Shown in pieces: positions 39,919 to 49,263 of a DNA stretch of 64,000 nucleotides. The notes under the pieces are model-generated. The model saw only the letters and a list, made by a program, of their open reading frames with translations. It was not told the DNA's origin and did no database searches. The translations under genes and the position numbers were made by a program. The stretch comes from Flavobacterium hungaricum (GTDB taxonomy: Bacteria; Bacteroidota; Bacteroidia; Flavobacteriales; Flavobacteriaceae). Every line of letters begins with the position of its first letter. Position 1 is the stretch's first letter. Where the stretch lies: positions 1 to 64,000 of the forward strand of contig NZ_PRDM01000001.1 of assembly GCF_015182285.1 (NCBI RefSeq). The letters are read 5' to 3'.

Positions 39919-41070
39919 ATGACAGTGAAAAAGTCAGAGCAAGTAATTGTTAAATTTATCACGAATCAAGCTTCTCAGGAAGAAATTGAATGGCTGACGG
40001 TGTGGTTAAAAGAGGATGAAAATCAGATTGTATTTAAAGAGTTTGTAAAAACAAATTATGCAGTCGACTCTTCTTTGTATTCTTTTGATGCCGCTTCGGT
40101 TAAGAAAGAGTTATCAGAAAGAATCCAGAAAGAAAATAATGTTTTTGTTAAAAGAAGGTTTTCTTCTTATTATAAATATGCCGCTGTTTTGGTTCTGGCA
40201 TTCGGATGTTTTTTTTGGTATAAAAACCTGAATCCTGCCCCAGAAAAACAAAATGTTATCGTTCCGAGAGAAGATGCTATTGTGCTGCAATACGCTAATA
40301 AAGATGAAGAAACGATCGATGCATTAGAAACGAAAAATATTACAGATCAGGACGGAAACATCATTGGAAAACAGGAAAAAAACAGATTGGTTTATAATAA
40401 AACATACACCAATGGAAAACTGAGCTACAATTCGATTAAAATTCCATACGGGAAAAAATTTGAAGTAGAATTATCAGACGGAACCATTGTGCATTTAAAT
40501 TCTGGAAGCCAAATGAGTTATCCAATACAATTTGGAAAAAATCAAGGACGAAAAGTACATGTAGAAGGAGAAGCTTATTTTGAAGTTGCAAAAGACAAAG
40601 TACATCCGTTTACGGTAAACACAAATGAACTGGCTGTTGAGGTTTTAGGAACCAAGTTTAATGTAGATACGTATAATGAACGTATAAGCACTGACATTGT
40701 GTTAGTTGAAGGCAGTGTTTTGCTTTATAAAGGAGCAAAAGAAAATAAAAACCAAATGTTTTTAAAACCGGGAACAAAAGGTTCGCTGGTAAAAAGTCAA
40801 AATACTTTTGCCACAGAACAAGTCAATACCGATTATTACACAGCTTGGATGAAAGGAAGCCTGATCTTTAAAAATGCTTCATTTGAAGATATTATTAGAA
40901 AGCTCGAACGTCAGTACAATGTCACTTTTATCAATAAAAATAAAACATTGGGCAAAGAAATTTTTAACGCCCGTTTTGACAACGAACCGATTGAAGTGGT
41001 TTTAAAATATTTCAGCGACAGTTATAAAATTGATTATAAAATTGACAGGGATAAGATTGTTATTGAGTGA
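39919..41070 (+). CDS. FecR-type anti-sigma factor
   Basis: The 383-residue inner-membrane protein has an N-terminal cytoplasmic sigma-binding helix domain (residues 8-45: QVIVKFITNQASQEEIEWL), one transmembrane helix (about 84-100, YAAVLVLAFGCFFWY) and a periplasmic FecR domain. That domain contains IPYGKKFEVELSDGTIVHLN and VEGEAYFEVAKDKVHPFTV. A C-terminal DUF4974-type STN-like domain starts at about 310 (LIFKNASFEDIIRKLERQYN). It relays the state of the STN-bearing SusC at 41452 to the divergent ECF sigma factor. Confidence 0.95.
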   Translation: MTVKKSEQVIVKFITNQASQEEIEWLTVWLKEDENQIVFKEFVKTNYAVDSSLYSFDAASVKKELSERIQKENNVFVKRRFSSYYKYAAVLVLAFGCFFWYKNLNPAPEKQNVIVPREDAIVLQYANKDEETIDALETKNITDQDGNIIGKQEKNRLVYNKTYTNGKLSYNSIKIPYGKKFEVELSDGTIVHLNSGSQMSYPIQFGKNQGRKVHVEGEAYFEVAKDKVHPFTVNTNELAVEVLGTKFNVDTYNERISTDIVLVEGSVLLYKGAKENKNQMFLKPGTKGSLVKSQNTFATEQVNTDYYTAWMKGSLIFKNASFEDIIRKLERQYNVTFINKNKTLGKEIFNARFDNEPIEVVLKYFSDSYKIDYKIDRDKIVIE

Positions 41071-41074
41071 GTGA

Positions 41075-41217
41075 GAAGTTAGAGGTTAGAAGTTAGAAGT
41101 TAGAAGTTAGAAGTTAGAAGTTAGAGGTTAGAGGTTAGAGGTTAGAAGTTAGAAGTTAGGAGTTAGGAGTTAGGAGTTAGGAGTTAAAGGTTAGGAGTTA
41201 GGAGGTAAAGGTTAAAG
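41075..41217. repeat. Array of about 20 GARGTTA-type heptads
   Basis: The array starts 5 bp after the fecR stop and is composed of units such as GAAGTTA, GAGGTTA and GGAGTTA in 7-nt register. Confidence 0.9.
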
Positions 41218-41240
41218 GTAGAATTCTCTATTTTCTAAGA

Positions 41241-41303
41241 AATCTACAATCTACAATCTAAAATCTACAATCTAAAATCATAAATGTACAATCATAAATT
41301 AAA
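41241..41303. repeat. Array of nine AATCTAM heptads
   Basis: Units AATCTAC, AATCTAA and AATCATA alternate in strict 7-nt register. It is the second heptad type in the same spacer. Confidence 0.85.
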
Positions 41304-41368
41304 TCTAAAATAAAAAAAGCCTATGTAGCAAAATCCGAGAAGAAAGAAGGATCGTTATTTAGAAAAAA

Positions 41369-41396
41369 ACCGGAAAATGCGCCAACATTTCCCGGT
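41369..41396 (+). promoter_or_regulatory. Leader hairpin before the STN-bearing susC
   Basis: ACCGGAAAATG pairs with CATTTCCCGGT around CGCCAA, with one A-C mismatch. There is no T tract. It ends 55 bp before the susC start. I recall similar sequences between fecR and susC genes in other flavobacteria, so it may be a leader element. Confidence 0.45.
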
Positions 41397-41451
41397 GGAG
41401 TAAATGCGGTCAGTGAACTAACCAACCAACATTAAAAAACATTTTAAAAGT

Positions 41452-44400
41452 ATGAAAAAACTCTTGAACACCATCAGGTTCAGCACGCCTTTTTTGAAAT
41501 TTGATTTGAAGATGAAATTGACCACATTATTTTTATTGACCACATTGACTGTTATGCATGCAGGGGTTTCTTATTCCCAAAAAGCAAAAGTCTCTTTCAG
41601 CGCCAATAATATGTCTGTAGCAAAAGTGATAGAAAAATTAGAATTTACTACAGAATACCGATTTGTTTACAATGTAAGATCTGTTGATTTGGATCGAAAA
41701 ATTGACATTAATTTAGATAATGCTTCGATAGAAACAATCTTAAGCACTATTTTTAATAACTCGAGTACCGATTATAAAGTTTCGGGAAACCACATTATTT
41801 TGACGCCTAAAAAATTGGATGAAAAAACTGCTTCAGTAAAAAAAGCAGCAGCCGATTTTATTGTAAAAGGCCGTGTAACTGACGAAAAAGGAATGCCTTT
41901 GGCAGGTGCAGCTGTTTCAGACAATGGTTCTGGAAGAGGTGTGCAAACCGATTTTAATGGTGAATTCCAAATTATTACTGTAAGCAGCGAGACTACTTTG
42001 GCTTTTGCTTATCTAGGATATATTCGCCAGGAAATAAAAGTAGAGGGAAGAAGTGTAATCAATGTTGTATTGAAAGAAGATACGCTGGAATTAGGAGAAA
42101 TCGTAATTACAACGGGTTATCAAAATATTAATAAAGAGCAAGTTACAGGAGCTGTTTCTACTTTAAAAACAACAGATTATCAAGAACAGCGTCTAAGCGG
42201 ATTAGATAAAATCTTAGAAGGACGTGTGGTAGGATATCAAAACGGAAAAATTAGAGGAACCACAACAATGACTGGTCTTTCAACACCGCTTTATGTTATC
42301 GACGGATTCCCTGTTGAGAACACCAAATTAACTCCTTATGCTTCTATAGAAGAAAATCTGCCTAGTTTAAACTTAGAAGATATCGAAACGATTACGGTTT
42401 TAAAAGATGCTGCAGCTTCTTCTATTTATGGAGCACGTGCAGCGAATGGCGTTGTGGTAATTACAACCAAAAAAGCAAAAGCAGGAAAAACAAATATCTC
42501 ATTTTCAAGTAATTTAACGATTACGCCTTATCGAAATTATACAGGCAATCTTACGGATTCTGCCGATATAATTGGTTTAGAGAGAGGATGGGCAGCAGGA
42601 AACCCGAATTTACAAGGTGCAAATGCAGGAACGTATTCGCAGTCTTTATTGAACAATGCGGTATTTACAAGTTTAGGAATGCAGACAATCTTAAAAGGAT
42701 ATGCAGGTGTTACTTCGCAGACGGAAGCAAACAATACTTTAAATACACTTGCGGGACAAGGTTACAAATACTATGATGATGTTGCAAAATATGCTAAGCG
42801 CGACCAATATTTTATGCAGCATAATATTAGTTTAGGAAAAGCAACCGATTATAATACTTTTAATGCTTCCTTGACATACAAAGACAATCAGTTAGAAGAC
42901 AGATATTCTGAAAATCAAACGGTTGGACTTAATTTGAAAAATTCTACACAGATTAACAGCTGGCTTTCGTTAGATTTAGGATCGTATACCAATTTTGGAA
43001 AAGGAGACACACAGAGTTATATGCCTAGTAATCCAATTACTAGTTCTGTTAATCCAGGTTATAAATATCAGCCATACAACCAGTTGGTTAATAATGATGG
43101 AACTAACTTTGTATCAACAGCAGCTTCACGTTACAACAATTACACCTTGCAGTCTATGCAGACTTACGGGCTTTACAATATGGACATTACCCCAATGGAT
43201 GAATTGGGAAGAAATTTACTTGAAAATAAAAATTTCTTAAACCGAACTTTTGCAAAATTCAATGTCAAATTCAGTAATGCGTTTACCTACAATGCAATGT
43301 TTCAATACGAATACGGTTCAGATCGAGCAAGTCAACTGTTAAGTAAAGATTCTTACTACGTTAGAAATAAAGTAAACAGTATGGTAACCATTGCCAATAA
43401 TAAAGCTGTTTATAATTTGCCTTATGGAGATATTATACAAGAAACCAATCATTTTTCTAACGCTTATAATTTCCGCCAGCAGTTAAACTACAATCAAATT
43501 TTTGCAAAAAAACATGATTTTTCTGCCATTGCAGGGATGGAAATTCGCCATGCAAAACAAGAGTTCAGCACTAACACACGTTATGGTTATGATGACCAGA
43601 CTTTAGGTTTTGCACCTATAAATCAAGCCGATTTATTAAAAGTATACGGAACTGTTTTTAACGGTTACATGTTACAAAATGAATTTTCATTAGAAAAAGA
43701 ATTGCAAAACCGTTACGTTTCAGTTTATGCTACTGGAGGTTATACTTATGACAGAAGATATTCTCTTTCTGGCAGTGTACGCTGGGACCGTTCTAACCTT
43801 TGGGGAACTGACAGCAAATATCAAAACAAACCAATCTGGTCTACAGGTGCTGCGTGGAATATTGATAAAGAATCATTTTTTGAGTCAGAATGGGTAGATG
43901 CTCTTAAACTTCGTGTTTCTTATGGTATTGGAGGAAACATTGCAAAAGATTCTGCACCGTATCTAACGGCTTATTATGATTCGAATTCAAATGTTGGAGG
44001 AAACCAAGGAACCGTCAACAAGAGGCCAAATCCAGAATTGTCTTGGGAAAAAACGACTACAACCAATATTGGATTCGATTTTTCATTCTTTAAAAGCAGA
44101 TTAAGCGGAACGCTAGATTTTTACAACAAAAAAGGAGAAGATTTATTAGCCAGCAGTCAGGGAATTCCAACAGAAGGCTGGGGGTATTCTACGTACTACA
44201 TTAATAATGGGGAGATGACTAATAAGGGTATCGAAACCACTTTAAGAGGTACAATTGTAAAAACACCTTCATTCTCTTGGGATGCATCTGTTTTATATGC
44301 CTACAACAAAAACAAAGTCGATTATGTAAATGTAAAAGCTCCTGTTTACTACCTGCAATTAGATCATTCAGAATCTTTCCCGAGAGTAGGTACTAGTTAC

Positions 44401-45042
44401 AACGCTATTTACGGATACAAATGGGCAGGATTAAGTGCTACAGGAATTCCACAGGTTTATGATGCTTCTGGAACCGCAGTAAAGTACAATCCAGGGCAGC
44501 TGGACGCTATTTACGATTTCGGTTCAACAGTTCCTTTGCATAGTGGTTCTTTCCATACTGCTGTAAATTATAAAAACTTTTCGCTATCTGCACTTTTCAT
44601 TTACGAGTTAGGACATAAAGTTAAAAATACTTTTCTGCCAATGCTGAATAATAATTACAATGGTGCAGCAGGAGGTTATGTAACAGATATTTCGGTAGTA
44701 AACAACCATATTGCAGATCGCTGGATGCAGCCTGGAGACGAAGCATTTACTAATATACCAAGAGCAGTATACGAATACGATCCAGAATTTAATTCAGATT
44801 CCCGTACTATTTATTCGTATGCAGATATTAATATTCTGGATGCATCAAATGTCAGATTAAGCAACATTTCGTTAGCGTATCAAATGCCAAAAGATCTTAT
44901 TAAGAGAGTAAAATTAGACGGTGTACGTTTTAACTTAAATGCAGAAAACGTGTACACTTTTGCAAAAAGCAGAGATGCTAAGTTTATGTTGAACGGATTC
45001 CAATCTCCAAGTTTTGTTTTTGGGGTAAATGTTAATTTCTAA
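41452..45042 (+). CDS. SusC/RagA-type TonB-dependent transporter with STN signalling domain
   Basis: The 1196-residue outer-membrane protein has a long signal region (transmembrane stretch LTTLFLLTTLTVMHAGVSYS) and an STN domain (about residues 45-120: VSFSANNMSVAKVIEKLEF). A carboxypeptidase-D-like domain (about 135-210), the plug (LYVIDGFPVENT, DAAASSIYGARAANG) and a barrel ending SFVFGVNVNF follow. The STN domain marks it as a transducer that contacts FecR, fitting the sigma/anti-sigma pair upstream. The substrate is unknown. No glycoside hydrolase lies nearby, while an M16 protease does, so peptides are the likeliest cargo. Confidence 0.95.
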   Translation: MKKLLNTIRFSTPFLKFDLKMKLTTLFLLTTLTVMHAGVSYSQKAKVSFSANNMSVAKVIEKLEFTTEYRFVYNVRSVDLDRKIDINLDNASIETILSTIFNNSSTDYKVSGNHIILTPKKLDEKTASVKKAAADFIVKGRVTDEKGMPLAGAAVSDNGSGRGVQTDFNGEFQIITVSSETTLAFAYLGYIRQEIKVEGRSVINVVLKEDTLELGEIVITTGYQNINKEQVTGAVSTLKTTDYQEQRLSGLDKILEGRVVGYQNGKIRGTTTMTGLSTPLYVIDGFPVENTKLTPYASIEENLPSLNLEDIETITVLKDAAASSIYGARAANGVVVITTKKAKAGKTNISFSSNLTITPYRNYTGNLTDSADIIGLERGWAAGNPNLQGANAGTYSQSLLNNAVFTSLGMQTILKGYAGVTSQTEANNTLNTLAGQGYKYYDDVAKYAKRDQYFMQHNISLGKATDYNTFNASLTYKDNQLEDRYSENQTVGLNLKNSTQINSWLSLDLGSYTNFGKGDTQSYMPSNPITSSVNPGYKYQPYNQLVNNDGTNFVSTAASRYNNYTLQSMQTYGLYNMDITPMDELGRNLLENKNFLNRTFAKFNVKFSNAFTYNAMFQYEYGSDRASQLLSKDSYYVRNKVNSMVTIANNKAVYNLPYGDIIQETNHFSNAYNFRQQLNYNQIFAKKHDFSAIAGMEIRHAKQEFSTNTRYGYDDQTLGFAPINQADLLKVYGTVFNGYMLQNEFSLEKELQNRYVSVYATGGYTYDRRYSLSGSVRWDRSNLWGTDSKYQNKPIWSTGAAWNIDKESFFESEWVDALKLRVSYGIGGNIAKDSAPYLTAYYDSNSNVGGNQGTVNKRPNPELSWEKTTTTNIGFDFSFFKSRLSGTLDFYNKKGEDLLASSQGIPTEGWGYSTYYINNGEMTNKGIETTLRGTIVKTPSFSWDASVLYAYNKNKVDYVNVKAPVYYLQLDHSESFPRVGTSYNAIYGYKWAGLSATGIPQVYDASGTAVKYNPGQLDAIYDFGSTVPLHSGSFHTAVNYKNFSLSALFIYELGHKVKNTFLPMLNNNYNGAAGGYVTDISVVNNHIADRWMQPGDEAFTNIPRAVYEYDPEFNSDSRTIYSYADINILDASNVRLSNISLAYQMPKDLIKRVKLDGVRFNLNAENVYTFAKSRDAKFMLNGFQSPSFVFGVNVNF

Positions 45043-45053
45043 TTTTTAAGACG

Positions 45054-46460
45054 ATGAAAAAAATATATCAAAATGCACTGTGCCTTTTAGCTTTAGGATT
45101 AACATTTGCTTCTTGCGATAACTATCTTGATGATGTGCCAAAAGGATCAAAAGCCCCAACTGCGCTGGCAGATTATGAAGCTTTTTTACGTGATGAATAT
45201 ACCAATCATAGAGTTGATATTACTGGAGCTTCACAACTATTAAACGATCAATATGTAACACTTGCCAATTTAGCAAGCTATAGATTGTATAATGCTAATT
45301 ATATGTGGGACGAAAATGCGGACCGTATCGCATTGAAACAATCAGATGAAACAGCATATTATTCTAGTTATGCCGGAATTTCGACTTTTAATTTAATTAT
45401 CGAAAATGCCTTAACAACGACAAAAGCAACCGACGCAGAAAAAAGAATAGTTTGGGCAGAAGCAAAAGTATTGCGTGCCATGAACTACTTTAATCTGGTT
45501 AATTTTTATGCCGATACTTATGCCGCGTCAACCGCTTCTACAAAATTATCTGTGCCTTTAATTACAAGTGCCGATATTAATGCGCCAAGCAGACAAGTAA
45601 CTATTCAGGAATTGTATGATTTTATTTTGAATGATGTAAAAGACGCGCTGCCGTATCTGCCAAAAGTGTCGCAAACAGCTTTACATCCAAATTTAGGAGC
45701 CGGTTATGCTTTTTATTCAAGAGTTTATTTACAAATGAATAATTATACAGAAGCCTTAAAATATGCTGATTTGGCATTGGCAGAGAATAATAAATTATAC
45801 GACTGGGTGGGGTATTACAATACCAACAAAACCATTATTGATCTGCCAAATTCCTACACCACTACAACATCTCCAATGGGGTACACTTATGTAGAAAACT
45901 ACACGTACCGTCATGGGACTTATTCTAGTTTAACCACAGAAAACAGTATTCCTGTAGAACGTGCACAGCGTTTTGAAACCGGTGACGCCCGTTTTATTTC
46001 TCGCTGGAAAATTTATACTGTGGGAGCAGAAACGTATTACAGAAGAACTTTATCGGGAGCTTTCAATTTTGGAGGTATCACAACGGTAGAAGTGTATTTA
46101 ATTAAAGCAGAATGTCTGGCTCGTGCAGGACAAATCAGCGATGCGTTAAATGTTTTAAACACCGTTCGTAAAACCCGTATTCTTCCGGCTTCTTATCAGG
46201 ACATCGCAACTGCTGATAAAACGGTCGCTTTGAATGCTATTTACAAAACGAAAGCAAACGAACTGATTAACACATTGATTCCATTTGCAGATGCAAAACG
46301 TTTAAATGCAGAAGGTGTTTATCCTGTTAGTTTTACAAAAACAGCAAACGGAACGACTTATACATTAAAATCAGATTCACATTTGTGGACAATGCCTTTC
46401 CCGCAAGGTGCAACACAAAATCCGGGGAATGGAACGATTACTCAAAACGTAGCTAAATAA
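45054..46460 (+). CDS. SusD/RagB-type lipoprotein
   Basis: The 468-residue protein has a lipobox (LTFASC, Cys about 21), SusD N-terminal features (DNYLDDVPKGSKAPTALADYE) and TPR helices such as IVWAEAKVLRAMNYFNLVNFY. It lacks the WYDLVRR-type C-terminus of the xylan SusD, as do other shorter RagB-like proteins. It starts 11 bp after its SusC and would bind the imported ligand at the surface. Confidence 0.94.
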   Translation: MKKIYQNALCLLALGLTFASCDNYLDDVPKGSKAPTALADYEAFLRDEYTNHRVDITGASQLLNDQYVTLANLASYRLYNANYMWDENADRIALKQSDETAYYSSYAGISTFNLIIENALTTTKATDAEKRIVWAEAKVLRAMNYFNLVNFYADTYAASTASTKLSVPLITSADINAPSRQVTIQELYDFILNDVKDALPYLPKVSQTALHPNLGAGYAFYSRVYLQMNNYTEALKYADLALAENNKLYDWVGYYNTNKTIIDLPNSYTTTTSPMGYTYVENYTYRHGTYSSLTTENSIPVERAQRFETGDARFISRWKIYTVGAETYYRRTLSGAFNFGGITTVEVYLIKAECLARAGQISDALNVLNTVRKTRILPASYQDIATADKTVALNAIYKTKANELINTLIPFADAKRLNAEGVYPVSFTKTANGTTYTLKSDSHLWTMPFPQGATQNPGNGTITQNVAK

Positions 46461-46474
46461 TCAAAAAAAAAACT

Positions 46475-46514
46475 AAAGCTTCCTGATTAGAAAAACTTCT
46501 GAAAAGGAAGCTTT
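46475..46514 (+). other. Hairpin between susD and the first TlpA gene
   Basis: AAAGCTTCCT and AGGAAGCTTT form a perfect 10-bp stem around 20 nt, but an A-rich tail follows. It could reduce read-through or stabilise the upstream mRNA. Confidence 0.55.
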
Positions 46515-46531
46515 ATAAAAAAATAACAACC

Positions 46532-47722
46532 ATGAAGAATCTAAAAACCAATATTTTCGCATTCTGTGCCTGTATAATGCTTACAGGATTTGCAAATGCA
46601 CAAGCAAAAAAAACGGTTGATACAGGTTATGTTTTAGAAGGACAAATTGCAGGTCTTGAGGACGGAACGAACATAACATTAGTTCCCGGAGCAACACATT
46701 CCAGCGAAAAAGCAATAGCTGCAACCAAATTAAAAGAAGGAAAATTTTCGTTTACCGGAAAATTAAGCGAGCCTCGATTTTTTTACATCGCATTTGGAGA
46801 CAACAAAGGATTTATACCGATTATGGTCGAAAATTCTAAAATAAAAGTAACCGCCGCAGCCGAAAAACCAAAAGAAGAAGGCGGCAGAATCAACTTTAAA
46901 GACGAAAAAATTACAGGCTCAAAAGCAAACGATTATTTTGTGAAACAAACGGCTTTTAAAGAAGAATTAAATAATGATTATGCTGCTTATCACGTTGGAA
47001 TTGACAAATTGAGCGACATTGTGGGCAAAGCCCGAAAAGAGAACAACAAAAAAATAATGGATTCTGTTTTTAATCTTGAACAATGGAAAAAATTTGAAGC
47101 AGACGAAAAAGCGTTCTTTACCAAAGTTGAAAAATTAACTACAGATGTTGTTATAAAACATAAAACAAACTGGTGGGGACCATTCTTTATGATGACACAA
47201 TTCTCGTACCTGACGCCAGATCAAAAACCTTTGTACGAGCAATTCTCCGATGCAGCTAAAAAAAGCTATTACGGACAATTGGTTGATAAAGAAATTAACC
47301 CAAAATCTTTGGTAGGAACAAGTGTTGCCAATTTTAAACTGAATGATAAAGACGGAAATCCTAAAAATGTAAAAGACATTGTTTCGGGTAAAAAATATAT
47401 TTTAATAGACTTCTGGGCCTCTTGGTGCGGACCATGCCGAAAAGAAATTCCGAACCTAAAAAATGCTTACGCAGCCTATGCAGAAAAAGGTTTTGAGGTA
47501 GTAAGTATTTCGATCGATCAAGATCAAAAAGCGTGGTTAAAAGCTTTAGGACAAGAAAATATGCAATGGCCAAATTTATACGATGACGATAAAGTAAGCA
47601 AAGCATTTAATGTAAAAACAATTCCAGCCACTTATTTAGTAGACAGCAAAGGCGTTATTATTTCTGATAATTTACGCGGAGAAGCATTAGATGCAAAATT
47701 GAAAGAATTATTGAAATCTTAG
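46532..47722 (+). CDS. TlpA-like thioredoxin with DUF4369 domain (first copy)
   Basis: The 396-residue periplasmic protein has a signal peptide to ANAQ (about 24) and an N-terminal DUF4369 beta-sandwich (about 30-120: VLEGQIAGLEDGTNITLVPG). A helical linker and a TlpA/ResA thioredoxin domain follow. The active site is C299-G-P-C302 in DFWASWCGPCRKEIP, and the cis-Pro segment is TIPATYLVD. It can oxidise or reduce protein thiols. It lies 72 bp after susD, with a paralogue next. Confidence 0.92.
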   Translation: MKNLKTNIFAFCACIMLTGFANAQAKKTVDTGYVLEGQIAGLEDGTNITLVPGATHSSEKAIAATKLKEGKFSFTGKLSEPRFFYIAFGDNKGFIPIMVENSKIKVTAAAEKPKEEGGRINFKDEKITGSKANDYFVKQTAFKEELNNDYAAYHVGIDKLSDIVGKARKENNKKIMDSVFNLEQWKKFEADEKAFFTKVEKLTTDVVIKHKTNWWGPFFMMTQFSYLTPDQKPLYEQFSDAAKKSYYGQLVDKEINPKSLVGTSVANFKLNDKDGNPKNVKDIVSGKKYILIDFWASWCGPCRKEIPNLKNAYAAYAEKGFEVVSISIDQDQKAWLKALGQENMQWPNLYDDDKVSKAFNVKTIPATYLVDSKGVIISDNLRGEALDAKLKELLKS

Positions 47723-47730
47723 GTTTTTTT

Positions 47731-47800
47731 AAGTTCAGGTTTCAGGTTTCAAGTTTCAGGTTTCAAGTTTCAGGTTTCAAGTTTCAGGTTTCAAGTTTTA
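47731..47800. repeat. Array of ten GGTTTCA/AGTTTCA heptads
   Basis: Nine bp after the TlpA stop, ten 7-nt units alternate between GGTTTCA and AGTTTCA, in strict register. Confidence 0.92.
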
Positions 47801-47887
47801 GGTTGGTTTGATGAATGAAAAGCTTATTAGAAGCAGCTAAAATGATTCTATGTGTTAGAAAAAACATCGCAATAAAAAAAAAGCAAT

Positions 47888-49039
47888 ATGAAAAATATAA
47901 TTTCAAAATCAGGTTTAGCGGCACTAGCACTTGCCGCAACAATAACTTCGTGCTCAAAAAAGGCAGAAAGTTACACCATTAAAGGAAAAATCGACGGCTT
48001 AAAAGACGGATTAGTGTATCTGGAAACCTTTGGCGACAGCATCAAAGTCGTAGATTCTGTAAAAATCGTAGACGGTAAATTCACCTTTACAGGAACTGTA
48101 ACAGAGCCCTTATTGCATACCATTAAATTAAAAGGGGTAGAATACGGAAGATCTTTTGTATTAGATAACGAAACAATCGCTTTTACAGCGTTGAAAGATT
48201 CTATTTTTAAAGGAAAAATTGAAGGAGCAAAACAAGACTCGATTTATCAGTCTTATTACAATAATGAATTTAAAAAAATTCAAAAAATCGCATTTCCTTT
48301 GTACCAATTATCCGATTCCTTGTATAAAATTGATGCTGCAGACAAAACGATTCCAAAAGGAAAATTATCAGAAGAACACCGTGTTTTTATGGATAAAAAA
48401 TGGGCAGATCTTCAAGAAATTGCAGACAAAGAAACAGCCGGTTATATTGAAAAAAACAAATCCAATATCGGAGCCGCTTTGGTTTTGGACGATCGATTGA
48501 TTAAATACCCAAACCCAAAATTGGCTAAGAAAATGTACGATGCTTTAGCGCCAGAAGTACAGCAGTCTTTTTACGGAAAAAAAGTAAAAGCCTCGGTAGA
48601 TCTTTTTGAAAAAACAGCCGTTGGAGCCGTTGCTCCAGAGTTCTCTCAGACAGACGTAAACGGAAAAGTGGTAAAATTATCAGACTATAAAGGCAAATAT
48701 GTCTTAATAGATTTTTGGGCAAGCTGGTGCGGACCATGCCGAAAAGAAAATCCGAATGTGGTTGCGGCCTACAAAGCATATCATGAAAAAGGATTTGAAG
48801 TTTTAGGTATTTCCCTGGACGACAAAAAAGAACCTTGGTTAAAAGCAATCGAAAAAGACGGTCTTACTTGGACACATGTTTCGGATTTAAAAGGATGGAA
48901 AAACGAAGCAGCCAAAATCTACGGTGTTTCTGTTGTGCCAACCAATTATTTAATTGGACCTGACGGAAAAATTGCAGCTTCGAATCTTCGTGAAGAAGCA
49001 CTTCAAACCAAATTAAAAGAAATTTTTAGTAAATCTTAA
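47888..49039 (+). CDS. TlpA-like thioredoxin lipoprotein with DUF4369 domain (second copy)
   Basis: The 383-residue protein has a lipobox (ATITSC, Cys about 22), unlike the first copy, so it should be membrane-anchored. DUF4369 comes first (YTIKGKIDGLKDGLVYLETF), then TlpA with C281-G-P-C284 in DFWASWCGPCRKENP and cis-Pro at VVPTNYLIG. The two copies share the layout and active-site context but differ in sorting signal. This suggests a soluble and an anchored reductase working together. Confidence 0.93.
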   Translation: MKNIISKSGLAALALAATITSCSKKAESYTIKGKIDGLKDGLVYLETFGDSIKVVDSVKIVDGKFTFTGTVTEPLLHTIKLKGVEYGRSFVLDNETIAFTALKDSIFKGKIEGAKQDSIYQSYYNNEFKKIQKIAFPLYQLSDSLYKIDAADKTIPKGKLSEEHRVFMDKKWADLQEIADKETAGYIEKNKSNIGAALVLDDRLIKYPNPKLAKKMYDALAPEVQQSFYGKKVKASVDLFEKTAVGAVAPEFSQTDVNGKVVKLSDYKGKYVLIDFWASWCGPCRKENPNVVAAYKAYHEKGFEVLGISLDDKKEPWLKAIEKDGLTWTHVSDLKGWKNEAAKIYGVSVVPTNYLIGPDGKIAASNLREEALQTKLKEIFSKS

Positions 49040-49069
49040 AAGTATATTTGAAGTAAATAAAATCTATTT

Positions 49070-49200
49070 TTGATGCTGATAAAACGGATTTGCTTTCGCA
49101 AAAGTGCAGATAAAAAAACATTTTTTATGATGCTAAAGCAAAAGAGCCGCATTAATCCGTGTTTTTGCGACAGCGAATCCGTTTTATCCACGTTCAAAAT
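49070..49200. repeat. Imperfect inverted repeat before the M16 gene
   Basis: GATAAAACGGATTTGCTTTCGC near 49077 and the complement ending AATCCGTTTTATCC near 49190 form a long imperfect stem. It has the same style as the repeat at 9121-9284. I see no gene in it. Confidence 0.7.
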
Positions 49201-49263
49201 TACAGACAGCTATTTCGTAAAACTTTGAAAAAAGGCAGCGACTAACAAACATCACATCAAAAA

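Noticed and set aside
41313..41434. Small open frame KSEKKEGSLFRKKPENAP... before the second susC
   Set aside because: It has no start codon in a good context and the sequence looks like a structured leader; not called as a gene.
42842..42851. CAACCGATTA inside the second susC
   Set aside because: It is imperfect and coding, far from any start; chance match.
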